Below are positions 17,374 through 26,505 of a stretch of DNA of 53,572 nt, in pieces. The stretch comes from Methylobacterium goesingense. GTDB taxonomy: Bacteria; Pseudomonadota; Alphaproteobacteria; Rhizobiales; Beijerinckiaceae. The stretch lies in assembly GCF_022179225.1 (NCBI RefSeq), contig NZ_BPQL01000067.1, forward strand, positions 1 to 53,572. The letters are read 5' to 3'. The position numbers and the translations under genes are program-made. Under the pieces are notes generated by a model. That model saw only the letters and a list, made by a program, of their open reading frames with translations. It had not been told where the DNA came from and ran no database searches. Each line of letters begins with the position of its first letter. Within the stretch, counting starts at the first letter, position 1.

Positions 17374-18066
17374 TCAATCCTCCTTCTTCTCGTCCTCGGC
17401 AGCCTCTTCGGCAGCCTCTTCCTCGGCCTTCTCCTCGGCAGCCTCGGCGGACTGCGCCTCGGCGATCGCCGCCTCCTCGGCCTCGACCTCGGCGCCGAGC
17501 ACGGTCGGCGGCACGATGTTGGCGACGGTGGCGTCGGGCTCACCCGTGAAGGTGGCGCCGGCGGGAAGCTTCACATCGGTGATGTGGATGGCATCGCCGA
17601 TCTCGCGACCGGTGAGGTCGATCTCGATGGCGTCCGGGATTGCGTCGGGCGCGACCTCGAGGGCCAGCGTGTGCGAGACGACGTTGAGCGTGCCGCCCTT
17701 CTGCTTGATGCCGGGGGCCGCGTCCTCGTTCAGGAAGTGCACCGGCACTTCGACCGTGACCGACTGGCCGGCGACGACGCGAAGGAAGTCGACGTGGATC
17801 GGAACGCCCGTCACCGGATCGAGGTGGAAGTCGCGCGGGATCGCGCGGGTCTTCTTGCCGCCGGCATTGATCTCGAACAGGGTGGTCTTGAAGCCACCGG
17901 CGTAGATCAGCGTGCGGATGCGGATGAGGTCGACCGCGATGGATTGCGGGGCCTGGCCGCCTCCGTAGATGACGGCGGGAACGTGACCCTGGCGACGAAC
18001 GGCCCGGGCGGCCCCCTTGCCGACCCGGTCGCGTGCCACGGCCTCAAGCGTCTTGACTGCGCTCAT
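17374..18066 (-). CDS. rplY: 50S ribosomal protein L25, two-domain Ctc form
   Basis: Binds 5S rRNA in the large subunit; the long Ctc form is linked to general stress. The 230-aa protein has the L25 domain at about 5-95 (GKGAARAVRRQGHVPAVIYG) and the TL5/Ctc C-terminal domain at about 100-195. It ends in a very acidic tail (EEKAEEEAAEEAAEDEKKED). The ATG at 18066 is preceded by AAAGGATC at good spacing. A hairpin with a T-rich tail lies about 43 bp upstream on the same strand, suggesting leader control. Confidence 0.96.
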   Translation of the reverse strand: MSAVKTLEAVARDRVGKGAARAVRRQGHVPAVIYGGGQAPQSIAVDLIRIRTLIYAGGFKTTLFEINAGGKKTRAIPRDFHLDPVTGVPIHVDFLRVVAGQSVTVEVPVHFLNEDAAPGIKQKGGTLNVVSHTLALEVAPDAIPDAIEIDLTGREIGDAIHITDVKLPAGATFTGEPDATVANIVPPTVLGAEVEAEEAAIAEAQSAEAAEEKAEEEAAEEAAEDEKKED

Positions 18067-18109
18067 GGCGTGATCCTTTGAAAGATGAACATTCCGGGAA
18101 AATGCGAAA

Positions 18110-18130
18110 GGCCGCCCGAAGCGGACGGCC
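18110..18130 (-). promoter_or_regulatory. Terminator-like leader hairpin upstream of rplY
   Basis: On the minus strand an 8-bp stem GGCCGTCC/GGGCGGCC (one G-T wobble, 5-nt loop) is followed by TTTCGCATTTT. It lies 43 bp upstream of the rplY ATG, in the sense direction, with no gene upstream that it could terminate. An attenuator or autoregulatory leader for L25 is the simplest reading. Confidence 0.45.
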
Positions 18131-18203
18131 AGACCTCGATCCTCGAAGCCCCGATCCCGAAAGCGCCCGTGCCTCCAAGGGTGTCTGGCGGGCGCTGGCG
18201 CGG

Positions 18204-18232
18204 CCTATACCGCCAAGTGCCCGCGAGCGCAA
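18204..18232 (-). promoter_or_regulatory. Candidate promoter of rplY
   Basis: Minus-strand TTGCGC (18232-18227), a 17-bp spacer, then TATAGG (18209-18204). It would start transcription about 130 nt before the rplY ATG, upstream of the leader hairpin. Both boxes are near but not at sigma-70 consensus. Confidence 0.35.
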
Positions 18233-18470
18233 CCGATTCGCCGCGAAGTCATCCGGCACGGTCGTCGGGCAGGCCCGTGCTCGGTGCGCCAGCGGACCCG
18301 CAGGAACTGATACGCAGGAGCCTTCGTGTCGATTGCGAGCGCGGTTCTTAGAACTTCCGAAACCCTCCCGGCGGGTCGCGGGCGCCGCGCGACCTGAACC
18401 TGAGGGGTTGCCGACGTTTCGTTCACCGTCGCCGGCCTAAGGCTCGAAGCCTCGCAGGCAGGTGGGATCG

Positions 18471-18989
18471 ATGACCCGACCAATCTTCTGGGCGCTCGGT
18501 GTGACCGGGGTGGCGGCGCTCTGGGCCGTGGGCCTCGTGGACCGATTCGATCGGGCCCCGCCTGCGGCCGTGGCCAAGCCTGCACCGGAGGAACGCCCCA
18601 CCCGGGTCGCCTTCCAGCCCAACACCGAGACCCTGTTCGCCGACCGACAGGGCCACTTCGCCACCGACGCGGTGATCGACGGGCGCCGTATCCGCATGCT
18701 GGTGGATACGGGGGCGACCACTTGCGCCTTCACCTACGAGGATGCCGAGGCCAGCGGGCTGCGGGTCAGCGAGAGCGAGTTCCGGATGCCGGTGCAGACG
18801 GCTAACGGCACGGTCTACGCCGCGCGCGTGCGGATTCCATCGATGCGGGTCGGCAATATCGTGGTCCATGGGGTCGACGGCATGGTGATGCCTCGGGGTC
18901 GCCTGTCGACGAGCCTCCTGGGCATGTCGTTCCTGAAGCGTCTGAACGAGTTCAGCATGAACGCCGGCCGTCTCACCCTGCGGGGCTGA
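18471..18989 (+). CDS. Membrane-anchored retropepsin-like aspartic protease (clan AA, TIGR02281 type)
   Basis: A 172-aa protein with an N-terminal membrane helix (about residues 5-22) and a single retropepsin-like domain. The catalytic motif is MLVDTGATT (Asp79-Thr-Gly-Ala), preceded by GHFATDAVIDGRRIR and followed by SLLGMSFLKRLNEFS, the usual family ending. Such proteins dimerise to form the active site and face the periplasm; substrates are generally unknown. ATG 18471 is chosen; GTG 18462 would add three residues. It converges on mutS with a 17-bp gap. Confidence 0.88.
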   Translation: MTRPIFWALGVTGVAALWAVGLVDRFDRAPPAAVAKPAPEERPTRVAFQPNTETLFADRQGHFATDAVIDGRRIRMLVDTGATTCAFTYEDAEASGLRVSESEFRMPVQTANGTVYAARVRIPSMRVGNIVVHGVDGMVMPRGRLSTSLLGMSFLKRLNEFSMNAGRLTLRG

Positions 18990-19006
18990 TCGCATCGCGA
19001 CGCACG

Positions 19007-21760
19007 TCAGTGCAGCGCGACGGCCTCGGCCTTTAGCCGGTACAACGCCTCCAGGGCTTCGCGCGGCGTCAGCGCGTCGGGGTCGATCGCGTCAAGGGCG
19101 CGCCGTAGCGAATCGTCCGGCGCCTCGGGTGTCGGTTCCGGCATCGGCGGGGGGCTAAGATTTGCAAACAGCGGCAGGTCGTCGATGCGCGGCTTGCCCG
19201 GCCGGTCGCGCTCCGCCTTCTCGAGGTGCTTCAGGATCGCGCCCGCGCGGGCGATCACGCCCGCCGGCAGACCGGCGAGGCGCGCGACCTGGAGGCCGTA
19301 GGAGCGCTCGGCCACACCCGCCACCACCTCGTGCAGGAACACCACCTGCCCCTTGTGCTCGGTCACCCGCAAGGTGGCGTTGTCGAGGTGCGAGAGGCGC
19401 GCCCCAAGGGCGGTCAGTTCGTGGAAGTGGGTGGCGAAGAGCGCGCGGCAGCCGTTCTGCTCGTGCAGGTGCTCGAGGCAGGCCCAGGCGATCGAGAGAC
19501 CGTCGAAGGTCGCGGTGCCGCGCCCGATCTCGTCGAGGATCACGAGGGAGCGCCGGGTCGCCTGGTTCAGGATCGCGGCGGTCTCCACCATCTCGACCAT
19601 GAAGGTGGATTGTCCGCGCGCGAGGTCGTCGGCGGCGCCGACCCGAGAGAACAGGCGGTCGACGAGGCCGAGGCGGGCGCGGGCGGCCGGCACGAAGGCG
19701 CCGATCTGCGCCAGCACGGCGATCAGCGCGTTCTGGCGCAGGAAGGTCGACTTGCCGCCCATGTTCGGACCCGTGATTAGACGGATGCGCCCGCGGGCCT
19801 CGCCCGAGAGGTCGCAATCGTTGGCGATGAAGGGCGCCCCCGATTGCCGGAGGGCAGCTTCCACCACCGGGTGGCGCCCGCCCTCGACCACGAAAGCGAA
19901 CCCCTCCTCGACCACGGGCCGGCGCCAGTCGCGCTCGACGGCGAGTTCGGCGTGCGAGGCGGCCACGTCGAAAGCCGCGAGGGCCTCGGCCACCTCCGCG
20001 ATGGCCGGGGCCTGACCCAGGATGCGCGCGGCGAGCGCGTCGAACACCGCCGCTTCGAGGGCCAGCGCCCGGTCCGAGGCCCCGGAGATCCGGCTCTCGA
20101 GCTGGCCGAGTTCGACGCTGGTGAAGCGCATCGCATCGACCATGGTCTGGCGATGGATGAAGGTCTCGCGCATCACGCCCTTCAGGCAGGCCTCGCCGAC
20201 CCCCTGCGGCACCTCGATGTAGTAGCCCAGCATGTTGTTGTGCTTGATCCGCAGGGTGCGGCAGCCGGTCTCCTCGGCATAGCGCGCCTGCAGGGCGGCG
20301 ATGACCTTGCGGGAATCCTGGCCGAGGAGCCGGCTCTCGTCGATCTCGGCCTGGTAGCCGGCCCGGACGAAACCGCCGTCCTGGCGCTTCAGGGGGAGGT
20401 CGTCGGCGAGCGCCGCGCGCAGTTCGCCGACGAGCCCGGCATCGACGGTGGCGAGGCGCGTCGCGAGGGCCGCGAGGTCTTCCGGCAGGCCGTCGAGGGC
20501 GGCGCAATGCGCGGCGAGCGCCTGGGCGGCATCGAGGCCGTCGCGGAGCGCGGCGAGGTCGCGCGGGCCGCCGCGCCCGAGACCGAGGCGCGAGAGCGCA
20601 CGCGCGAGGTCCGGCGCCCGGGCGAGGTTTTCGCGGATCGTCGCGCGGGCCGGACCGTTCTCGGCCAGGAATTCCACCGCCGCATGGCGATGCCGGATCG
20701 CCGCGAGATCGGTGAGCGGGCCGGCGAGGTGCTCGGCCAGAAGGCGCGCGCCGCTCGCCGAGACCGTCCGGTCGATGGCGTCGAGGAGGCTGCCCCGGCG
20801 CTCGCCGGACAGGGTGCGGGTCAATTCGAGGTTGGCGCGGGTGGAGGCATCGATGGCCAGCGTCGCCCCGGCCGATTCCCGCGTCGGCGGGGAGAGTGTC
20901 GGGCGCGCGCCGATCTGCGTGCGTTCGATGTAGAGGAGCGCGGCCCCGGCGGCGGCGAGTTCGGCCCGCCCGAACTGGCCGAAGCCCTCCAGGGTGGAGA
21001 CGCCGAACTGTTCCTTCAGGCGCCGCTCGGCGGATGCCGGCTCGAGTTCGGCCTGCGGCAGCGGCGTCACCGGCGCCGGGATCTCGCGCCAGAGGCGCGC
21101 GAGGGCCGGGTCGGCGTGGATCGCCTCCGAGAGCACGATTTCACGGGGCTCATGGCGGGCGATGGCCGAGGCGAGCTCGGCCGCCGGGACCTCGCTGAGG
21201 GAGAAGCGGCCCGTGGAAATGTCGAGGGCCGCCAGCCCGTAGACGGACGCGGACTCGCCGGCCTTGCGCCGGCCGAGCGCCAGCAGCACGTTGGCGCGAG
21301 CCGGATCGAGCAGGCGGTCCTCCGTGATGGTGCCGGGCGTGACGAGGCGGACCACCTCGCGCCGGACCACGGATTTCGGACCGCGTTTCTTGGCCTCGGC
21401 GGGGTCCTCCGTCTGGGCGCAGACCGCGACGCGGTGGCCGAGCGCGATGAGGCGGCTGAGGTAATCGTCCGCCCGTTCCACGGGGACGCCGCACATCGGG
21501 ATGTCGGCGCCGCCGTGCTTGCCGCGCTTCGTCAACACGATGCCGAGCGCCCGGGAGGCGATCTCTGCGTCCTCGAAGAACAACTCGTAGAAATCGCCCA
21601 TCCGGTAGAAGAGCAGGCAGTCGGTGTTGGCGGCCTTGATCTCGATGTACTGCGCCATCATCGGCGTGGCGCCGGCCGTGTCGAGAATGGCCGCGCTGGT
21701 GGTGTAATCCGACGGTGCGGCACCGGTCTTCGGGACCGATCGGGCGGGGCGCTGTGACAT
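19007..21760 (-). CDS. mutS: DNA mismatch repair protein MutS
   Basis: Recognises base mismatches and small loops and recruits MutL. The 917-aa protein carries the mismatch-binding motif near the N-terminus ([20 protein letters not shown], with the Phe-x-Glu pair in FYELF), connector and lever domains, and the C-terminal ATPase: Walker [14 protein letters not shown] near residue 660, Walker [17 protein letters not shown], and FATHFHELT. The ATG at 21760 ([11 protein letters not shown]) is chosen over 21793 because it is nearer the conserved start; both leave a ~35-residue tail before the domain. mutL is not in the window. Confidence 0.98.
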   Translation of the reverse strand: MSQRPARSVPKTGAAPSDYTTSAAILDTAGATPMMAQYIEIKAANTDCLLFYRMGDFYELFFEDAEIASRALGIVLTKRGKHGGADIPMCGVPVERADDYLSRLIALGHRVAVCAQTEDPAEAKKRGPKSVVRREVVRLVTPGTITEDRLLDPARANVLLALGRRKAGESASVYGLAALDISTGRFSLSEVPAAELASAIARHEPREIVLSEAIHADPALARLWREIPAPVTPLPQAELEPASAERRLKEQFGVSTLEGFGQFGRAELAAAGAALLYIERTQIGARPTLSPPTRESAGATLAIDASTRANLELTRTLSGERRGSLLDAIDRTVSASGARLLAEHLAGPLTDLAAIRHRHAAVEFLAENGPARATIRENLARAPDLARALSRLGLGRGGPRDLAALRDGLDAAQALAAHCAALDGLPEDLAALATRLATVDAGLVGELRAALADDLPLKRQDGGFVRAGYQAEIDESRLLGQDSRKVIAALQARYAEETGCRTLRIKHNNMLGYYIEVPQGVGEACLKGVMRETFIHRQTMVDAMRFTSVELGQLESRISGASDRALALEAAVFDALAARILGQAPAIAEVAEALAAFDVAASHAELAVERDWRRPVVEEGFAFVVEGGRHPVVEAALRQSGAPFIANDCDLSGEARGRIRLITGPNMGGKSTFLRQNALIAVLAQIGAFVPAARARLGLVDRLFSRVGAADDLARGQSTFMVEMVETAAILNQATRRSLVILDEIGRGTATFDGLSIAWACLEHLHEQNGCRALFATHFHELTALGARLSHLDNATLRVTEHKGQVVFLHEVVAGVAERSYGLQVARLAGLPAGVIARAGAILKHLEKAERDRPGKPRIDDLPLFANLSPPPMPEPTPEAPDDSLRRALDAIDPDALTPREALEALYRLKAEAVALH

Positions 21761-21860
21761 GGAGCCAGCATAGCAGAGGCCGCCCCTCCGCATCAGCGCG
21801 GCGCACCGCTTCCCCTGGGGAGAAGCGTGGAGAACGAGGGCCGGCCCGCAAACGCAGAGA

Positions 21861-21893
21861 GGAGCCGGCGCGCCCCGCGCACCGGCTCCTCCC
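21861..21893 (-). terminator. Terminator-like hairpin after the His-rich gene
   Basis: Perfect GAGGAGCCGG/CCGGCTCCTC stem (arms 21861-21870 and 21884-21893), with extra GCGC pairing inside the loop. It begins 26 bp after the stop of the His-rich gene on the minus strand, followed by TCTGCGTTTGCGG. Confidence 0.6.
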
Positions 21894-21918
21894 TTTACGT
21901 CCGCGACGGGCCGTCGGC

Positions 21919-22212
21919 TCAGTAGCGGGGACCGCCCGAGGTGTTGCCCTTCTGCTGCATGTAGCCCGGCTGCGACGGGTTGCGCGAATTCGGATCGCTC
22001 ATCATGCGCGAGCGCGGCATGCGGTGCATGCGACGGTGATGGCGATGGTGGCGCATGCCGTGATGGTGGCGGCGATAGGCCACCTGATCGAGGGCGGCGT
22101 CACCGGCCACCGTGACGGCGGGAGCCGGCATCACGGGAGCGGCCGACGCAGCCGTCAGTCCGAAGGCGCCGAGCAGGGTGCTGGCGGCCAGTGCGATCGC
22201 TAACTTGTTCAT
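21919..22212 (-). CDS. Small secreted His/Arg/Met-rich protein, unknown function
   Basis: A 97-aa product with a clean signal peptide ([20 protein letters not shown] followed by AASA-A). The mature part has a dense His/Arg/Met stretch ([20 protein letters not shown]) and a polar Asn/Pro/Gln/Gly tail ending SGGPRY. The His and Met content suggests metal binding in the periplasm, perhaps copper or nickel, but no known family is recognised. Short envelope proteins of this style are frequent in Methylobacterium and Bradyrhizobium relatives. It is monocistronic, flanked by its own terminator-like hairpin and a 189-bp gap to divergent hrpB. Confidence 0.75.
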   Translation of the reverse strand: MNKLAIALAASTLLGAFGLTAASAAPVMPAPAVTVAGDAALDQVAYRRHHHGMRHHRHHRRMHRMPRSRMMSDPNSRNPSQPGYMQQKGNTSGGPRY

Positions 22213-22401
22213 GAGTTCATCTTCCGTCGAGCGCCTGACGCGCCGCGAGCCATCAAGTCCGGACAGGAGATTCCGTTCCCACGTTAAAGTGCTGAGACGA
22301 CGTTTAATTTCGCCTGCGCGACGGATTTCAGAAATGTCGTAAACGTGGTCTGACCCCGCGCGACTTGCAGAACCGCTCCGATCGCGGCACCACCGGCGCC
22401 G

Positions 22402-24903
22402 ATGGCCCCCTTCCCTTCCGCCGCCGACGCGCCCGACCTGCCGATCGAGACGGCGCTTCCCGCCCTGCGCCAAGCCCTCGCAGAGCGTTCTTCCGCCGTG
22501 CTGGTCGCGCCGCCCGGCGCCGGCAAGACCACGCGCGTGCCCCTGGCGCTCCTCGACGCGCCCTGGCTCGGGCCAACGGACCGGATCATCCTGCTGGAGC
22601 CCCGCCGCCTTGCTGCGCGGGGCGCGGCCGAGCGTATGGCGGCGACCCTCGGCGAACGCGTCGGCGACACGGTGGGCCTGCGGGTTCGCCTAGGCTCCAA
22701 GGTTTCGGGCCGGACTCGGATCGAGGTCGTCACCGAGGGCGTGTTCACCCGGATGATCCTGGACGACCCCGAACTGCGCGGCGTCGGGGCCGTGCTGTTC
22801 GACGAGTTCCACGAGCGCTCCCTCGACGCCGATCTCGGGCTAGCGCTCGCCCTCGACGCGCAAGGGGGCCTGCGCGAGGACCTGCGCATCCTCGTGATGT
22901 CGGCCACCCTCGACGGCGCCCGCGTCGCCGGCCTGCTGGGCGACGCCCCCGTCGTCGCCTCGGAGGGACGCGCTTACCCGGTCGAGACCCGGTACTGGGA
23001 GCGCGACCCCAACCGGCGCATCGAAGAGGTCATGGCCGATGCCATCCTGCGCGCCCTGCGGGCCGACCCGGGCTCGGTGCTCGCCTTCCTGCCGGGCCAG
23101 GGCGAGATCCGCCGGGTGGCGGGGCTGCTGGCCGACCGGGTCGACGCGGTCGTCGAGATCGCCCCCCTCTACGGCGCCCTCACGCCCGCGGAGCAGGATC
23201 GGGCGGTGGCACCGGCGCCTCCCGGTCGGCGCAAGGTGGTCCTCGCCACCAGCATCGCCGAGACCTCGCTGACCATCCAGGGCGTGCGGATCGTGGTCGA
23301 TTCCGGCCTGTCGCGGGTGCCGGTCTACGAACCGGGCCTCGGCCTGACCCGCCTCGTCACCGCACGGGCCTCGCGTGCCTCCGTCGACCAGCGCCGAGGC
23401 CGCGCCGGCCGTACCGAGCCCGGCATCTGCCACCGGCTCTGGTCGGAGGCCGCCACCAGCGCCCTCGAACCCTTCACGCGCCCCGAAATCCTCGCGGCCG
23501 ACCTCTCCGGGCTGCTCTTGGACGCCGCCGCCTGGGGGGTCGTCGATCCGACCGTCCTCGCCTTCCTCGACCCGCCGCCCGCGCCGGCCCTCACCGAGGC
23601 GCGCGCGATGCTGCGTGACCTCGGCGCGATCGAGACCGACGGCCGGCTCACCGAGACCGGCCGGGCGCTGCGGGCGCTGCCCCTGCCCCCACGCCTCGCG
23701 CGCATGGTCGTGGCGGCGGCCGGACAGGGCCAGGCCCGCGCGGCGGCCGACCTCGCCGCGGTGCTGGTCGAGCGCGGCCTCGGCGGCGACGAGACCGATG
23801 TCGGCCACCGGGTGGAGCGCTTCGCCCGCGACCGCGGCCAGCGCGCCACCGACATGCGCCGCCTCGCCCAGACCTGGGCCCGCCAGGCGGAGGGCTTCGC
23901 CCGCACGGTGCCGGCCCTTTCCGGAAGCGATCTCACCGAGGCCGGCCCCCTCCTGGCGCTCGCCTATCCGGACCGGATCGCGCGCGGGCGGGGCCGTGAC
24001 GGCGAGTTCGTGATGGCCAATGGCCGGGCCGGACGGGTCGAGCCGGCCTCGGCCCTGGCGCGCGAACCCTTCCTGGTGGTCGCCGACATCATCGGCACCG
24101 CCGCGAACGCCCGCATCCTGGCCGCCGCGCCCATCACCCTGGAGGCTATCGAGGCGCTGTTCCCCGACCGGATCGAGGCCGCCACGCAGGTGACGTTCGA
24201 CCGGGGTGCCCGTGCCCTTCGGGCCCGCTCCCTGCGCCGCCTCGGCGCGCTGACGCTCGGTGAGCGCACCCTGCCGGTGCCGGCGGACGAGGCCTCCGCG
24301 GCGATCCTGGCGCGCGGCATCGCCGAGATCGGCCTGCAGGCCCTGCCCTGGACACCGGCCCTGACCCAGTGGCGGGCGCGCCTCGCCTTCCTGCGCGCGG
24401 CCGATCCCGCGACATGGCCGGACCTCTCCGACGCGCACCTGACCGAGACCGTCACCGCGTGGCTGGCCCCGGAGATCGTCGGCCGGATCGGCCTCGATGC
24501 GATCGGCGCCGACGATCTCGGCCGTGCCCTCCAGGCGCAGCTGCCCTGGGACCTGCGGGCCCGCCTCGACGCGGAGGCACCGACCCACGTGGAGGTGCCG
24601 ACAGGCTCGCGCATCCCCCTCGATTACGGGGCCGAGGGCGGCCCGGTCCTGGCGGTTCGGGTGCAGGAGCTATTCGGCCTGGAGCGGCATCCGAGCATCG
24701 CGGGCGGGCGGATCCCCCTGGTGCTGCACCTGCTCTCGCCCGCCTCGCGACCGATCCAGATCACCCGCGACCTGCCGGGCTTCTGGCGCGGGTCCTGGAG
24801 CGCCGTGCGCGCGGAGATGCGCGGGCGCTACCCGCGCCATCCCTGGCCCGAGGACCCCGTGGCCGAGCCGCCGACCCGCCGGGTCAAGCCGAGGGGCACG
24901 TGA
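22402..24903 (+). CDS. hrpB: ATP-dependent RNA helicase HrpB
   Basis: DEAH-box helicase of the HrpB family; its cellular target is not firmly known. The 833-aa protein shows motif I GAGKTTRVPLALL (residues ~40-50), motif II DEFHERSLDADL near residue 133 (DEFH rather than DEAH, normal for HrpB), motif III SATLDG, motif V ATSIAETSLTI, and motif VI QRRGRAGRTEPG. It ends with the HrpB-specific C-terminal domain (IPLDYGAEGGPVLAVRVQEL, then HPWPEDP). The ribosome-binding site before 22402 is weak. The stop overlaps the GTG start of the DUF805 gene. Confidence 0.96.
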   Translation: MAPFPSAADAPDLPIETALPALRQALAERSSAVLVAPPGAGKTTRVPLALLDAPWLGPTDRIILLEPRRLAARGAAERMAATLGERVGDTVGLRVRLGSKVSGRTRIEVVTEGVFTRMILDDPELRGVGAVLFDEFHERSLDADLGLALALDAQGGLREDLRILVMSATLDGARVAGLLGDAPVVASEGRAYPVETRYWERDPNRRIEEVMADAILRALRADPGSVLAFLPGQGEIRRVAGLLADRVDAVVEIAPLYGALTPAEQDRAVAPAPPGRRKVVLATSIAETSLTIQGVRIVVDSGLSRVPVYEPGLGLTRLVTARASRASVDQRRGRAGRTEPGICHRLWSEAATSALEPFTRPEILAADLSGLLLDAAAWGVVDPTVLAFLDPPPAPALTEARAMLRDLGAIETDGRLTETGRALRALPLPPRLARMVVAAAGQGQARAAADLAAVLVERGLGGDETDVGHRVERFARDRGQRATDMRRLAQTWARQAEGFARTVPALSGSDLTEAGPLLALAYPDRIARGRGRDGEFVMANGRAGRVEPASALAREPFLVVADIIGTAANARILAAAPITLEAIEALFPDRIEAATQVTFDRGARALRARSLRRLGALTLGERTLPVPADEASAAILARGIAEIGLQALPWTPALTQWRARLAFLRAADPATWPDLSDAHLTETVTAWLAPEIVGRIGLDAIGADDLGRALQAQLPWDLRARLDAEAPTHVEVPTGSRIPLDYGAEGGPVLAVRVQELFGLERHPSIAGGRIPLVLHLLSPASRPIQITRDLPGFWRGSWSAVRAEMRGRYPRHPWPEDPVAEPPTRRVKPRGT

Positions 24904-25328
24904 GTCCGCGCACCGCCCTGGACCTCTTCGATCCGCGCGGACGCCTCTCGGCACCAGCCTATCGCCACCGGGTGATCCGTCTGCTGCTGGCCTTCTTCGG
25001 GCTCCTCTGCGCGGCGATCTGGCTCGCCGGGCTCGGCCTGCGCTGGCCCGCCCTCTTGGTCTTCGGGGCTCAAGTCCCCCTCGCCGGGGTTGCCCTCGTC
25101 CAGACGGCGCGGCGCCTGCACGACCGCGATCGCACGGGCTGGTGGCTCGCGCCCTACGGGGTGGTGGAGGCCCTCGGCGTCCTGCCCCTGGAACGCTGGG
25201 TCGACCGTCACCCGGGGGCGGTCATCGGCCTCGTGCTGGCGATGGTGGGATTTTCCGCGTGGTTCCTCATCGAGACCCTGCTCAGGTCGGGAACCCCCGG
25301 GCCAAATCGATTCGGCCCGATGCCGTAG
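24900..25328 (+). CDS. DUF805 family membrane protein
   Basis: A 142-aa inner-membrane protein with about four hydrophobic helices. DUF805 hallmarks are the opening LDLFDPRGRLSAPAYRHRV, an aromatic/basic lead-in to helix 1, and ARRLHDRDRTGWWLAPY between helices 2 and 3 (the RRLHDxxxxGWW motif). It starts at a GTG overlapping the hrpB stop (GTGA at 24900-24903), so translation is probably coupled to hrpB. Function of the family is unknown. It converges on lpxB with only 4 bp between stops. Confidence 0.88.
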   Translation: MSPRTALDLFDPRGRLSAPAYRHRVIRLLLAFFGLLCAAIWLAGLGLRWPALLVFGAQVPLAGVALVQTARRLHDRDRTGWWLAPYGVVEALGVLPLERWVDRHPGAVIGLVLAMVGFSAWFLIETLLRSGTPGPNRFGPMP

Positions 25329-25332
25329 CGCC

Positions 25333-26505
25333 TCAGGCCGCGCGCCGGGCCGCGAGAACGATGCGGGCCGCACTCCGGCTCGGCGGATCGTCGTCCGGTA
25401 GGCGCATCAGGCCGTCGATGCGGGCGAGCGCCACCACCTGCGCGTCGCGTTCGGGGCCGCCGGCCAGGAGCGGCGCCAGCGCGTCGGCGAGGCGCGGCGC
25501 AGTGCAATCCGCCTGGATGAATTCCGGCATCGCGTTCTGACCCAGGATGAGGTTCGGCAGCACGATGGTCGGCACCTGGATGAGGCGCCGGGCCACGGCC
25601 TCCTCGATGCGCGAGACCTTGTAGGCCACCACCATCGGCACGCCCGCGAGCGCCAGTTCGAGGGTCACCGTGCCGGAGGCCGCCAGGGCCGCCCGCGCCC
25701 GCCGGAAGGTCGCGTGCTTGGCCGCCTCGCCGTGGACCAGGGTGACCGGGGCATCCCAGGCGAGCGCAAGCCGCTCGATCAGGGCGCGGTGCCGGCTCAC
25801 GGCGGGTAGTACCGCCTCGATCGGCCCGAAGCGCTCGGTGAGCCGGGCCAGGGCCGCGCCGAAGACCGGCATCAGCCGCTCGATCTCGGAACGGCGCGAG
25901 CCCGGCAGGATGGCGAGGACCGGCGGGCCGTCCATGCGGCCCTTCGCTTCGGCCGGCCCGGGGCGCAACGCGTCGAGCCGCTCGATCAGGGGATGGCCGA
26001 CATAGCTGCAGGCGGGACCGTTCAGACGCCGGTGCGCCTCGGGCTCGAAGGGCAGCAGGGCCAGCACGTGATCGATGAAGGGGCGCATCCGCGCCGCCCG
26101 CCACGGCCGCCACGCCCAGACGCTGGGCGAGACGTAGTCCACGATGGGCAGGTCGGGCATCCGCTTGCGCACCCGTTGCGCCACCGCGTGGGTGAAGCCC
26201 GGGCTGTCGATGATCACGAGCACGTCGGGCCTCGCCGCGACCACGTCCCGCACGGTCTCGCGGATGCGGCGCAGGAGGGTACGCAGCCGCGCGGCGACCG
26301 GCAGGTAGCCCATCACCGCCACGTCGTCGATCGGGAACAGGGAGCGGAAGCCCTGCTCGGCCATCGCCTCGCCGCCGACCCCGCCGAAGCGGATCGGCCG
26401 ATCCGAGAGTTCGACGAGGCCGCGCATCAGCTTGGCCCCGAGCTGGTCGCCGGAATCCTCGCCCGCCACCAGCCAGATCGTCCGCTCGGGCTTCGGCTCG
26501 CTCAT
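25333..26505 (-). CDS. lpxB: Lipid-A-disaccharide synthase
   Basis: GT19 glycosyltransferase that joins UDP-2,3-diacylglucosamine and lipid X to make the lipid A disaccharide at the inner membrane. The 390-aa protein begins MSEPKPERTIWLVAGEDSGD and contains FGGVGGEAMAEQGF, VLVIIDSPGFTHAVAQRVRK, YVSPSVWAWRPWRA, PFEPEAHRR, and LPGSRRSEIERLMPVF, all typical. Its ATG overlaps the lpxI stop (ATGA, 26502-26505). It is the last gene of the rseP-bamA-lpxD-fabZ-lpxA-lpxI-lpxB run. Confidence 0.97.
   Translation of the reverse strand: MSEPKPERTIWLVAGEDSGDQLGAKLMRGLVELSDRPIRFGGVGGEAMAEQGFRSLFPIDDVAVMGYLPVAARLRTLLRRIRETVRDVVAARPDVLVIIDSPGFTHAVAQRVRKRMPDLPIVDYVSPSVWAWRPWRAARMRPFIDHVLALLPFEPEAHRRLNGPACSYVGHPLIERLDALRPGPAEAKGRMDGPPVLAILPGSRRSEIERLMPVFGAALARLTERFGPIEAVLPAVSRHRALIERLALAWDAPVTLVHGEAAKHATFRRARAALAASGTVTLELALAGVPMVVAYKVSRIEEAVARRLIQVPTIVLPNLILGQNAMPEFIQADCTAPRLADALAPLLAGGPERDAQVVALARIDGLMRLPDDDPPSRSAARIVLAARRAA

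Larger units (their letters stand above)
18067..18470. other. 404-bp divergent intergenic region, rplY / protease
   Basis: No gene is supported here. The rplY-proximal part holds a leader hairpin (18110-18130) and a promoter-like pair (18204-18232), both for the minus strand. In the remaining ~240 bp before the protease gene I see no clear promoter, tRNA or conserved structure. Confidence 0.5.

Noticed and set aside
19844..21757. 637-codon open frame antisense to mutS
   Set aside because: Composition is that of an antisense shadow and no domain is recognisable; MutS is complete on the other strand.
22840..24588. 582-codon open frame antisense to hrpB
   Set aside because: No motifs and skewed Gly/Arg/Asp composition; HrpB motifs are all present on the plus strand.
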